From Cryomorphaceae bacterium (lineage in GTDB: Bacteria; Bacteroidota; Bacteroidia; Flavobacteriales; ECT2AJA-044): 64,000 bases of DNA. The notes beneath the pieces were generated by a model, which was given only the letters and a program-made list of their open reading frames with translations, made no database searches and had not been told where the DNA came from. Shown piece by piece: positions 1 through 7,869 of this stretch. A program made the translations under genes and the position numbers. Location: positions 1,116,001-1,180,000 of the forward strand of contig CP059070.1 of NCBI GenBank assembly GCA_017798125.1. The letters are read 5' to 3'. The first letter of the stretch is position 1. Each line of letters starts with the position of its first letter.

Positions 1-816
1 GATATTTTGCGCGACCATCCTCAAGTGTATGTGCCGATTGAAAAGGAACTTCACTATTTCAATCCTTTCCAGCACTATCATCGCGACGTTCCTAATCGCA
101 ATGCGGCGCAACCTCCTGCTTGGTATCACGCTTTTTTCAAGGAGGCTTCGCCAGAGCTCGTTTGGGCAGAATTCACTGTGAGTTACTTCGAATTCTCAGG
201 ATGCGCTCAGGCCATCTTTGATTACAATCCGGAAGCCAAAATAATCATCAGCTTGCGCGAACCTGTAGCTCGGGCCTTTTCTCATTTTCTATTCCTTCAA
301 AATCGAGGAGTCATAGGTCCGGAAGATTTTGAATTGCACGTTGCTCGTGATCCCTATGTCCTGGAAGTGAGCACATATGCCAATCGATTGGAAGAGTATC
401 TGAGTGTCTTTCCCCAAGACCAGGTTTTGGTCTTACTGCACGAAGACCTCAAGAAGGACGCCCAGGCCTTCTATCGCAGTATTGCGGACTTCTTGGACCT
501 CGATAAAGATGTGGAGGTCGATTTAGAGCGCGTCTCCAACGCTGCCACCAAGGTCAAGTCCCATAAAGTGAATCAGGCGTATATGCGGCTTCGTGATTTC
601 ATGCATCGCTATAAGCTCCACGGAATTTTGGATTTCTCTCAGAAGATTGGGTTAACGCGTTTTCTCGAGTGGATACGTGATGACCTCAATATGTCCCCCA
701 ACACCAAAGCGCCAAAAATGCCCCAGGAGCTGAAGGCCAAATATTCGAGCCGCTTTGCGGAAGACAAGAAAAGAGTGGAAGCGCTCTTAAATCGTACCTT
801 GAACGAATGGGACTAA
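1..816 (+). CDS. Sulfotransferase, 5'-truncated by window edge
   Basis: Predicted PAPS-dependent sulfotransferase that would place sulfate on a sugar of the surface polysaccharide. The reading frame is open from base 1, so the true start and the N-terminal PAPS-binding P-loop lie before the window; the TTG at position 7 is not a convincing start. What remains shows the family block KELHYFN shared with the next gene and the 3'-phosphate-binding strand ISLREPVARAFSHF (Arg and Ser being the expected cofactor contacts). The stop overlaps the start of the next gene by 10 nt, so the two are co-translated. The neighbouring gene is a homologous sulfotransferase, which suggests two related but distinct acceptor positions. 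The family is clear; the acceptor is unknown. Confidence 0.85.
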   Translation, partial: DILRDHPQVYVPIEKELHYFNPFQHYHRDVPNRNAAQPPAWYHAFFKEASPELVWAEFTVSYFEFSGCAQAIFDYNPEAKIIISLREPVARAFSHFLFLQNRGVIGPEDFELHVARDPYVLEVSTYANRLEEYLSVFPQDQVLVLLHEDLKKDAQAFYRSIADFLDLDKDVEVDLERVSNAATKVKSHKVNQAYMRLRDFMHRYKLHGILDFSQKIGLTRFLEWIRDDLNMSPNTKAPKMPQELKAKYSSRFAEDKKRVEALLNRTLNEWD

Positions 817-1670
817 GCGACCGCGGAATCCAGTTTATCGGATTAGGGGAGATGAAGTCGGGTACCTCATGGGTGGCCAACGCACTTGCCCAGCACCCCG
901 ATGTTGGATTGTCCTTCCCTAAGGAGCTCCATTACTTCAACGACCGTTTTGCGTACTACAATCCCCAAAAATCTAAGTACGCCCCTGACCTCAGAGGTTA
1001 TTGGTCACACTTCAAGCACGCCTCAAACCAAAAAGTCCTTGGTGAATTCTCGGTCCATTATTTGTTTGATCCGGTAGCTGCAGAGCGCATACATCGACAT
1101 TTTCCAGACGTAAAGCTCATCGTCTGTCATCGCGACCCCGTCGAACGGGCGTACAGTCAATGGACGTGGTCCCACTTTCACAAAAAACAAGAGTCCAGAT
1201 CTTTTGAAGAGGTGATGGCCACAGAGGGCGAGTTGATCGAACGTGGCCTCTATTTCCAGAATATTCAACCCTACCTGGAGTTGTTTTCGGAAGATCAGTT
1301 TCTCTACCTCTCCCTGAAGGATATACGGCAGAACCCAGAGGACACCCTATCGCGAATTGCCGACTTTCTTGAGCTCTCCCCTTTTCCGAGCGACATCGAT
1401 TTGTCGAGCCGCAATCGCGCTAAATCGACTAAATCGTCAGCGTTATACGGTCTTCAACGGTTTATCGGAGAGAACCTCCATCGATTTGGCCTATCGGGAC
1501 TAGGAGACTCGGTGCGCCGATCGGGATTGGGAAAGGCCTTGTCCAAGGTGAACAGCAAGGCAGAGGATCTTCCCCCCTTCAAGGCCGAATACCACGACCA
1601 ATACGATCAGCTCTTCAGCGAAGATCAGGAACGATGGACGCAATTCGTTTCGCGCGCTCCGTCCAAGTAA
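807..1670 (+). CDS. Sulfotransferase
   Basis: A full-length sulfotransferase of 287 residues, the usual size for this cytoplasmic bacterial family. The N-terminal PAPS P-loop is visible as GEMKSGTSW (about residues 14-22), followed by KELHYFN and the 3'-phosphate site CHRDPVERAYSQW. The ATG at 807 lies inside the end of the upstream sulfotransferase, a normal operon overlap, and puts the P-loop close to the N-terminus as expected. The 3' end runs 56 bp into the antiparallel glycosyltransferase at 1615-2751, so the C-termini of two convergent genes share DNA. Likely role is sulfation of the polysaccharide made by the adjoining locus; the acceptor sugar cannot be read from sequence. Confidence 0.9.
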   Translation: MGLSDRGIQFIGLGEMKSGTSWVANALAQHPDVGLSFPKELHYFNDRFAYYNPQKSKYAPDLRGYWSHFKHASNQKVLGEFSVHYLFDPVAAERIHRHFPDVKLIVCHRDPVERAYSQWTWSHFHKKQESRSFEEVMATEGELIERGLYFQNIQPYLELFSEDQFLYLSLKDIRQNPEDTLSRIADFLELSPFPSDIDLSSRNRAKSTKSSALYGLQRFIGENLHRFGLSGLGDSVRRSGLGKALSKVNSKAEDLPPFKAEYHDQYDQLFSEDQERWTQFVSRAPSK

Positions 1671-2751
1671 ACTTCTGCGCGTAGAGGCGATTGCCTTTGG
1701 AAAGCGCCTTACGGCGCGATGCATCTTTCCAGGCAAATTCCACTTGCTTCAAAAAATCCCCTTCATCCTCCGGCTGAAAAAACCATGCATGATCCTCTGA
1801 TAGAACCTCTCGAATGCTGGGTAGGTCAGACGCCAGTATCGGCAGTCCAGACCCCAAGTATTCGAACAACTTCAAAGGACTGGTGTACCGAGCACTGATG
1901 CGTTCGCGATTATTGGGCAATAAGGCGAGGTGTGCACGAGCGACATCGGCCCGTAGGGCCTCTTCATCCAAAAAACCAGCGAATCGCACGCGGTCATTCA
2001 ATCCAGCTTCTTTCATCTGTGCTTCGTACAGCGCGATTTCCTCGGGCTTTCCTCCGCACACGGTCAGCTTCCAACCCTCTTTATTTTTCCAGCCTTTCAA
2101 GGCATTCAAAACGGTGTCCAATCCTTTCCAGGACTGGAAGGAGCCCGTGTAGATCATCTGGAATTCATCCGATTTGGGATAAGGCGTCTCTGGCGGTAGG
2201 TTTACGCCATCGGGAACAATGTGATGTGGCTTTTTAATACGGAAATCGTGCTCGAGATCGGTCCAAATTCCCTCCGTGATCGGCGCAAAGACATCCACTA
2301 CTTGAAGAGCTTTTCCTTCAACCCAGCGAGGGACTTTGTCGCTGGCCCGATGATACACTTTATGGGGCTCGTAAATCACCTGAAACGACCATCGCTTTCC
2401 CAGGATTTTTTGAACCGCCAGAAAGACGAGGAAGCCAAAATCACGCGTGTAAACCACTTCGGTGTTCTGGGCTTGCAACCAAGACAAGGCTGCTTTGCTC
2501 CAGGCCCATCGACTTGTGAATTCCGACAGCAGACCATTGTGGCCAAGTTCAGGTCCAACGGAAACCTGCGGGGGCGGACTGCTGATGCCTAAGCGGGCAA
2601 GTACGTTTTGATGTTTTTGAGGGTCGAATGGTGCCGTTAGCCAGGTCAAATCGACCTGTTGAGCTAAAGCTTGGGTGGTCCAAAGGCACTGCTTCAGGTT
2701 CGCTGAGACCTCGTTGAGGTCGTTTTGATATACGAAGGCCCAACGCTTCAT
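1615..2751 (-). CDS. Glycosyltransferase family 4
   Basis: A 378-residue GT-B fold glycosyltransferase of the GT4/GT1 type. The C-terminal half carries the nucleotide-sugar-binding region typical of the family: IYTGSFQSWKGLDTVL (start of the Rossmann domain), VRFAGFLDEE, and the block SPLKLFEYLGSGLPILASD, in which the first Glu of the E-x7-E motif is recognisable. It would add one sugar to a lipid-linked repeat unit on the cytoplasmic side. Its ATG overlaps the stop of the upstream asparagine-synthase-like gene in a 4-nt ATGA junction, so the two form one - strand unit. Its 3' end overlaps the convergent sulfotransferase by 56 bp. Donor and acceptor are unknown. Confidence 0.88.
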   Translation of the reverse strand: MKRWAFVYQNDLNEVSANLKQCLWTTQALAQQVDLTWLTAPFDPQKHQNVLARLGISSPPPQVSVGPELGHNGLLSEFTSRWAWSKAALSWLQAQNTEVVYTRDFGFLVFLAVQKILGKRWSFQVIYEPHKVYHRASDKVPRWVEGKALQVVDVFAPITEGIWTDLEHDFRIKKPHHIVPDGVNLPPETPYPKSDEFQMIYTGSFQSWKGLDTVLNALKGWKNKEGWKLTVCGGKPEEIALYEAQMKEAGLNDRVRFAGFLDEEALRADVARAHLALLPNNRERISARYTSPLKLFEYLGSGLPILASDLPSIREVLSEDHAWFFQPEDEGDFLKQVEFAWKDASRRKALSKGNRLYAQKFTWTERAKRIASIVPDLR

Positions 2752-4487
2752 GACGAGTGCCTTGTAGTGGCGTTAAAGCTGTTCAAGAAGAAGATTTTCT
2801 TCTGCTCCTTGAGCCACTCGGCGGCATTCGGGTGAATGCGATGGTCGGTCACCGGGTGGAGAAGGTCGTTGACGTTCATTCCAAAACCGCGTTTGGGCTG
2901 GTTCAAAACTTCTTTTGGTAGCCGAGGAAGTAACCACTCCTTGTAAAGTCTTTTCAATTCACCTCCGTAGAGCACGTCAGGGTGGAGCTTGGCGGACCAT
3001 TCAAAGAGCCGGTGGTCCAAGAAAGGGCTTCGCAATTCAATGCTGTTGGCCATGGACATTCGGTCCGATTTCACCAAGATATCGCTCAAGAAATTCTGAG
3101 ACCAATCAAAGGCCTGGGCTTGCTTCACTGTGGGCCAATCCTGTGTGGGCCAATTCTTTCGAACCTCCTCCGCCGGATTGTAACCATTAATGCTCTTGCG
3201 GTATTCCTTTGAGAGCAAATTCGGCCATTCATCCTGGGTAAATCCCCCTCGCAACTTGATATAGAAGTCTTCAAAGGTCGGTTTGGCCAGAAACCTCAGC
3301 GCCTTATCTACATCATGGCCGGGCAAGAGTCGACGACTCAAGGCGTGCGCCCCTCGCATCAGCACCGTTCCACCTCCTTTGGAATAGAGGTCGAGCTGTT
3401 TGTATCGCTTGTATCCGTAGAACAATTCGTCGCCCCCATCTCCGCCCAGCATCACAATAAAGCCCTTCTTTCGGGCTTCGCGACAAATCCAATAGGTCGG
3501 GATGCTCGAATTATCGCCGAATGGGGTGTCAAAATGCTTCATGACGTGATCGAAATCACCTCGATAGTCGAATTCTTCGGGCGTGGCCACCACAAGATCT
3601 GCCTCTTTTTCGGCCATCACTTTCTCGACCAACGCGTGCTCGTCTTCATTCAAGGCCACGTGTAAGCCTGTCCAGGGGCTCTTGAAAAGTGTGGTCATGC
3701 CCATGCTGTCCAGTCCACCACTGAGAAATACCCCTAGCGGAACATCGGCCCGAAGGCGCAGCTTCACCGAGTCCTGAAGCAGTTCGTTTAACTCCTCGAG
3801 TGCTTCCCGCTCACTGGGTCGCTGTACATCCCAGCCGGGCGACCAGTATTTTCGGACGGGCCCAAGTCCTTGATCTCGATTCCATTCTCGATAGGTTCCC
3901 GGCTCCAAGGCAAAAATGTCCTCATACGCCGTTTTGGGTTCAGGGTTGAATCCGAAAGCGAGGTATTCCGCAAGGGCCTCAGCTCTTTCTTTTCCGATAC
4001 CTGGAATCTGGAGGAGCGCTTTGATTTCCGACGCAAAGGCCAGACCAAAAGAGCCCTGGGTGTAGTACAGTGGTTTTTGACCAATTCGATCCCGGCACAT
4101 CACCATTTGATGGGTCTTGGTGTCGTAGATAACCAAAGCCCACATCCCGATGAACTTTTTGAATGCGTCAGCCCCCCAAACCTTATATGCGGTCAGAAGG
4201 ACTTCCGTATCACTCTCCGTATCAAAGCGATGGCCTAGTCCACGAAGCTCCTCGCGAATTTCGAGGTAGTTATATAGTTCTCCGTTGAAGGTCAAGACCA
4301 AATGATCTTGAACCCTTGGCTGTGCACCTCCTTCGCTCAAGTCGATAATGCTCAGTCGCCGGTGGCCGAGGCCAATTTCTTCATCGACATAGTAGCCTTC
4401 AGCATCCGGCCCGCGATGCACCATGGTCCGGTTCATCCGCTCAATGAGCCCTCGGTCATTCGTCGTTATTCCACTGATGCCACACAT
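2748..4487 (-). CDS. Asparagine synthase (glutamine-hydrolysing) family amidotransferase
   Basis: An AsnB-type two-domain protein of 579 residues. I place the start at 4487 rather than five codons upstream because the N-terminal nucleophile amidohydrolase domain must begin Met-Cys: the protein starts MCGISG with catalytic Cys2. The glutamine-site blocks HRGPD, FNGELYN (Glu70 kept) and SDTEV follow, then the ATP pyrophosphatase loop SGGLDS at 256-261. Within a polysaccharide locus such proteins are usually proposed to amidate a uronic acid carboxylate, using glutamine ammonia, rather than to make free asparagine. It is translationally coupled to the following glycosyltransferase. A second homologue sits at 12472-14364. 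The specific acceptor is inferred from context only. Confidence 0.88.
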   Translation of the reverse strand: MCGISGITTNDRGLIERMNRTMVHRGPDAEGYYVDEEIGLGHRRLSIIDLSEGGAQPRVQDHLVLTFNGELYNYLEIREELRGLGHRFDTESDTEVLLTAYKVWGADAFKKFIGMWALVIYDTKTHQMVMCRDRIGQKPLYYTQGSFGLAFASEIKALLQIPGIGKERAEALAEYLAFGFNPEPKTAYEDIFALEPGTYREWNRDQGLGPVRKYWSPGWDVQRPSEREALEELNELLQDSVKLRLRADVPLGVFLSGGLDSMGMTTLFKSPWTGLHVALNEDEHALVEKVMAEKEADLVVATPEEFDYRGDFDHVMKHFDTPFGDNSSIPTYWICREARKKGFIVMLGGDGGDELFYGYKRYKQLDLYSKGGGTVLMRGAHALSRRLLPGHDVDKALRFLAKPTFEDFYIKLRGGFTQDEWPNLLSKEYRKSINGYNPAEEVRKNWPTQDWPTVKQAQAFDWSQNFLSDILVKSDRMSMANSIELRSPFLDHRLFEWSAKLHPDVLYGGELKRLYKEWLLPRLPKEVLNQPKRGFGMNVNDLLHPVTDHRIHPNAAEWLKEQKKIFFLNSFNATTRHSS

Positions 4488-4500
4488 GTCGTAAAGGTGC

Positions 4501-4537
4501 AAAAAAACAAAGAGCCCAATTCCGAAGAAGTGGGCTC
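4501..4537 (-). terminator. Rho-independent terminator after the GAE-type epimerase
   Basis: Read on the - strand, a 7-bp perfect GC-rich stem (GAGCCCA / TGGGCTC at 4531-4537 and 4512-4518) is extended across one mismatch by TTC/GAA around a TTCG tetraloop. It is followed at once by TTTGTTTTTTT (4501-4511). This is a textbook intrinsic terminator, 44 bp beyond the stop of the epimerase at 4581. It separates that gene from the asparagine synthase, whose start lies only 14 bp further on. The asparagine synthase must therefore depend on read-through or on a promoter buried in the terminator T-tract; a weak TTTTTTTGCACC box is present there. Confidence 0.88.
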
Positions 4538-4580
4538 ATGGGGTTGATATCAGTGTATGCTCTCTTTTCTTGAAGAAAGC

Positions 4581-5609
4581 TTACTCATATTTGTAATACG
4601 ATTTAAACCAATTGGCAAACCTTTGAACACCGTTTTCAATACTCGTACTCGGCTTGAAATCGTAGTCTCTGATCAGCTCAGAAACATCAGCATAAGTTTG
4701 CCGAACATCCCCAGGTTGCATGGGCATCATGATTTTCTCCGCCTTCTTGCCCAAAGCCTTTTCTAAAGTCGAAATGAAGTCCATCAGTTTGACCGGGGCG
4801 TTGTTTCCGATGTTGTAAATATTGAAAGGAATTCCGTCTGCTTGTTCGTGTGAAGGCACATGTTTGTCGAGCACTTTTATAACACCTTCAACAATGTCAT
4901 CAATGAAGGTGAAATCTCGCTCCATTTCCCCATTATTAAAGACCTTGATGGGTTCATCATTCAATATTGCCTTGGCAAACAACATCGGCGCCATATCTGG
5001 TCTCCCCCAAGGTCCGTAAACGGTGAAGAATCGTAATCCAGTCGTTGGCGTTTCGTACAAATGACTGTAGACGTGGGCCATGAGTTCATTGGATCTCTTG
5101 GTGGCCGCATAAAGCGAAATGGGATTACTCACCTTGTGCTTCGTGCTGAAGGGCACCTCCTTATTCATCGCGTACACGCTGGAGCTGCTGGCGTATACGA
5201 AATGCTCCACCGGATTATGCCGCACGGCCTCAAGTAGATTTAGAAAGCCCACCATATTACTTTCCATGTAGGCTTGGGGATTCTTCAAGCTGTAGCGCAC
5301 TCCCGCCTGCGCCGCAAGATGGCAGACGTGGGTAATACCTTCCTTGTCAAATAAATGCATCAGCTCTCCAGCGTCTCGAAGCTCCATTTTAATGAACTGC
5401 AGATTCGGGTACTTGGTAGAGGTGATAGGGTCGTACGAGTAGAAGGCATCGCTTTCGATGCCTAGGTCTTTCAGGCGGTCATATTTTAGACTAACCGGGT
5501 AGTAGTCATTGATATTGTCTATGGCGATCACGGTTTCACCGCGTTCGGCCAATTGTTTGGTGGTGTAGTAGCCGATGAATCCAGCAGCGCCTGTTACGAG
5601 TATTTTCAT
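4581..5609 (-). CDS. NAD-dependent epimerase, UDP-glucuronate 4-epimerase-like
   Basis: An extended SDR of 342 residues. The NAD-binding GAAGFIG motif lies at residues 7-13 and the catalytic Tyr167-x3-Lys171 in YAATK. The block AIDNINDYYPVSLKYDRL and the phrase GVRYSLKNPQAY are characteristic of the GAE / CapI group that interconverts UDP-glucuronate and UDP-galacturonate. It would supply an acidic nucleotide sugar for the polysaccharide. It is monocistronic, read away from the main biosynthetic operon, with a strong terminator downstream. The subgroup assignment rests on recalled family motifs, so another UDP-hexose or hexuronate epimerase remains possible. Confidence 0.85.
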   Translation of the reverse strand: MKILVTGAAGFIGYYTTKQLAERGETVIAIDNINDYYPVSLKYDRLKDLGIESDAFYSYDPITSTKYPNLQFIKMELRDAGELMHLFDKEGITHVCHLAAQAGVRYSLKNPQAYMESNMVGFLNLLEAVRHNPVEHFVYASSSSVYAMNKEVPFSTKHKVSNPISLYAATKRSNELMAHVYSHLYETPTTGLRFFTVYGPWGRPDMAPMLFAKAILNDEPIKVFNNGEMERDFTFIDDIVEGVIKVLDKHVPSHEQADGIPFNIYNIGNNAPVKLMDFISTLEKALGKKAEKIMMPMQPGDVRQTYADVSELIRDYDFKPSTSIENGVQRFANWFKSYYKYE

Positions 5610-5613
5610 GAGT

Positions 5614-5621
5614 CAAAACTA
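5614..5621 (-). promoter_or_regulatory. Possible -7 box for the GAE-type epimerase
   Basis: On the - strand TAGTTTTG matches the Bacteroidota -7 consensus TAnnTTTG and lies only four bases before the ATG at 5609. That spacing would make the transcript leaderless or nearly so. No clear -33 TTTG is present about 20 bp upstream, so the call is tentative. Confidence 0.3.
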
Positions 5622-5734
5622 ATCTATTCGCATTAATTTTAAATTCGGAAACGCGTACCGAATGAGCAAAAGGGACGTAGATGCCATTTTGCAAAATCTT
5701 AACACATTCCTTACTAAAGAATATGTCAAAGCTG

Positions 5735-5742
5735 TACATTTG
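5735..5742 (+). promoter_or_regulatory. Possible -7 box for the main polysaccharide operon
   Basis: TACATTTG matches the Bacteroidota -7 consensus TAnnTTTG and ends 51 bp before the ATG of the UDP-sugar dehydrogenase. It sits in the 184-bp divergent intergenic region (5610-5793), the only sizeable gap before the long gene series that follows. That region also holds a 6-bp inverted repeat, ATTCGG/CCGAAT, near 5652-5672. No good -33 element was seen. Confidence 0.4.
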
Positions 5743-5793
5743 GCGCTTCTGCGCTGTGTCTCATAGGTAATGAGATGATCTATTTATCATTTT

Positions 5794-7068
5794 ATGGATA
5801 TCAATAAAAAAATTGCCATCATAGGCTTAGGCTATGTGGGTATGCCTCTTGTGGCTGAATTCGGAAAGTCGAGAAAGGTTATTGCCTTTGATATTAATCC
5901 TGAACGAGTTGATGAACTTTTGGCCGGTTATGACCGGACCTTGGAAGTTTCGAGGGAAACTTTAACTGAAATTCGAGATAATGTAGAGTATACAACGAAT
6001 TCTGCGGAATTGGATCAAGCGCAGATATTCATTGTAACGGTACCCACGCCTATAGATAAAAATAATACCCCCGACCTTACCCCACTTCAAAAGTCCTCTG
6101 AGTCGGTGGGGCTTCATCTTAAAATTGGGGATATTGTGATATATGAATCCACGGTTTACCCGGGAGTTACTGAGGAGGTTTGTGTGCCTATTTTGGAGCG
6201 AGTTTCTGGCTTGAAGTTCAATAGAGACTTCTTTGCGGGGTATTCACCAGAACGTATTAACCCAGGTGATAAAAAGAATACTTTAACCAATATTATCAAA
6301 GTGACTTCAGGCTCTACACCTGAGATAGCTGATGAGGTTGACGAGCTATATTCCTCAATTGTGAAGGCGGGTACCTACAGGGCTTCAAGTATCAAGGTCG
6401 CAGAAGCTGCTAAGGTTATTGAAAATACTCAAAGGGACATAAATATCGCCATTATAAATGAACTCGCCCTCATTTTTGATCACATGGGTATTGATACGCG
6501 AGAAGTTTTAGCAGCCGCAAGCACTAAGTGGAATTTTCTACAGTTTCAGCCTGGTTTGGTAGGAGGGCACTGCATTGGGGTAGATCCTTATTATTTGATG
6601 TATCGTTCCGAGGAACTAGGATACAGACCCAATTTGATCTTGGCCAGTCGCCAAATCAATAACGGAATGGGAAAATTTATAGCGGAAAAAACAGTCAAGC
6701 TACTCATTGGTCGAGGACAACGCGTTCGTGGAGCTAAGGTGCTTATTCTCGGTGTTACATTTAAAGAAAACACGCCTGACGTAAGAAACACGAGGGTGGT
6801 CGATATCATGCAGGAGTTGAAGGAATACGGTTGCGAAGTTTCCGCTTACGACCCTTGGGTAGACCCCAATGAAAAGAATAAGAAAGAGCGGTATCTGCTC
6901 ATCGACGATCCATGGGCAGGCAATACCAAATACGATGCGATCATTGTTTCAGTTGCACACCGGGAGTTTGTTGAGTTGAGAAGAAGTGATTACGATAGAG
7001 TTCTATCTCAAAGCGGTATATTGATCGATGTTAAAGGAATTGTAATTTCCCCGGACTGGAGGCTATAA
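5794..7068 (+). CDS. Nucleotide sugar dehydrogenase (UDP-N-acetylhexosaminuronate forming)
   Basis: A 424-residue member of the UDP-glucose/GDP-mannose dehydrogenase family, closest by eye to the WbpA/TviB/WecC group that oxidises UDP-GlcNAc or UDP-GalNAc to the 6-carboxylate. The NAD site GLGYVG is at residues 11-16. The catalytic cysteine is Cys260 in GGHCIGVDPYYL, and the C-terminal domain starts around VLILGVTFKENTPDVRNTR, all standard for the family. It is the first gene of the long + strand series and is followed after 9 bp by wza. The product would be the acidic precursor for amidation, amination or epimerisation by neighbours. Gluco or galacto specificity cannot be told. Confidence 0.92.
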   Translation: MDINKKIAIIGLGYVGMPLVAEFGKSRKVIAFDINPERVDELLAGYDRTLEVSRETLTEIRDNVEYTTNSAELDQAQIFIVTVPTPIDKNNTPDLTPLQKSSESVGLHLKIGDIVIYESTVYPGVTEEVCVPILERVSGLKFNRDFFAGYSPERINPGDKKNTLTNIIKVTSGSTPEIADEVDELYSSIVKAGTYRASSIKVAEAAKVIENTQRDINIAIINELALIFDHMGIDTREVLAAASTKWNFLQFQPGLVGGHCIGVDPYYLMYRSEELGYRPNLILASRQINNGMGKFIAEKTVKLLIGRGQRVRGAKVLILGVTFKENTPDVRNTRVVDIMQELKEYGCEVSAYDPWVDPNEKNKKERYLLIDDPWAGNTKYDAIIVSVAHREFVELRRSDYDRVLSQSGILIDVKGIVISPDWRL

Positions 7069-7077
7069 GACAGCGAT

Positions 7078-7869
7078 ATGGAAAGGAACTGGTATAGAGT
7101 TTTTTGGTTGCTGATGATATCATCGCTACTCACGGGTTGCATTGGGAACAAAAAGCTCACCTACTTGCAGGAAGAAGGAGGTGAAACGAAGGACTATTAT
7201 GGTGCAAAACCAACAGATTATCTGATTCAAGAAAATGACATTATTTCGATTAGAATTAGGTCTTTGGATACCGAATCCAACGACCTGTTCAATACCTTGT
7301 CAGAAAGCCAGCGAATAAATGGAGTTAATGGAGGGGATTTGATGTTCTACTTGAATGGGTATACGGTAGATAATGCAGGTGATATCGAGATCCCGGTATT
7401 AGGAAAAATAAAAGTAGCTGGAAGTGATATCGAAACAGTGGAGGCCAGGGTCCGAGAAGGGCTGAAGTCTTATTTTAATGACGTTTTTGTTTCTGTCCAG
7501 CTATCTGGAATCAGGTTTTCAGTAGTAGGCGACATTTCAAGACCAGGAAAATATTTAATCTATCAAGACCAGGCGACTATTTTTGAAGCCTTGGCACTTG
7601 CGGGAGACGCACAGTTTACTGCAAACAGGAAGGAGGTACAAATTATTAGAAGCGGCCCAAATGGGGTTTCGATCAACGAAATAGACCTTACCGATCAAAA
7701 TGTAATAGAGAGTCCATACTTCTTTATTCATCCCAATGATATTATCAATGTGAAGCCATTGAAGGTGAAGAGCTATGGAATCGGTACTACGGGTTTCAAC
7801 TCCATTGCATTATCACTGTCGGCAATTGCCAATGTACTATTGATTATATCCTACTTTAATAATATTTAA
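7078..7869 (+). CDS. wza: Polysaccharide export lipoprotein, Wza-type
   Basis: Outer-membrane polysaccharide export protein of 263 residues. The N-terminus is a lipoprotein signal ending in the lipobox LTGC (Cys21). A polysaccharide-export (poly_export) domain follows from about residue 45 (DYLIQENDIISIRI), then a SLBB-like segment (FSVVGDISRPGKYLIY). The C-terminus ends in a hydrophobic stretch (IALSLSAIANVLLIISY), the position where the barrel-forming helix lies in Wza. It is shorter than E. coli Wza, as is usual in Bacteroidota. Its stop overlaps the ATG of wzc by one base. Together they would form the trans-envelope channel for the polymer. Confidence 0.9.
   Translation: MERNWYRVFWLLMISSLLTGCIGNKKLTYLQEEGGETKDYYGAKPTDYLIQENDIISIRIRSLDTESNDLFNTLSESQRINGVNGGDLMFYLNGYTVDNAGDIEIPVLGKIKVAGSDIETVEARVREGLKSYFNDVFVSVQLSGIRFSVVGDISRPGKYLIYQDQATIFEALALAGDAQFTANRKEVQIIRSGPNGVSINEIDLTDQNVIESPYFFIHPNDIINVKPLKVKSYGIGTTGFNSIALSLSAIANVLLIISYFNNI

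Noticed and set aside
2748-4487. Free asparagine synthesis as the role of the AsnB homologues
   Set aside because: Two different copies within one polysaccharide locus, each coupled to sugar genes, argue for amidation of sugar acids.
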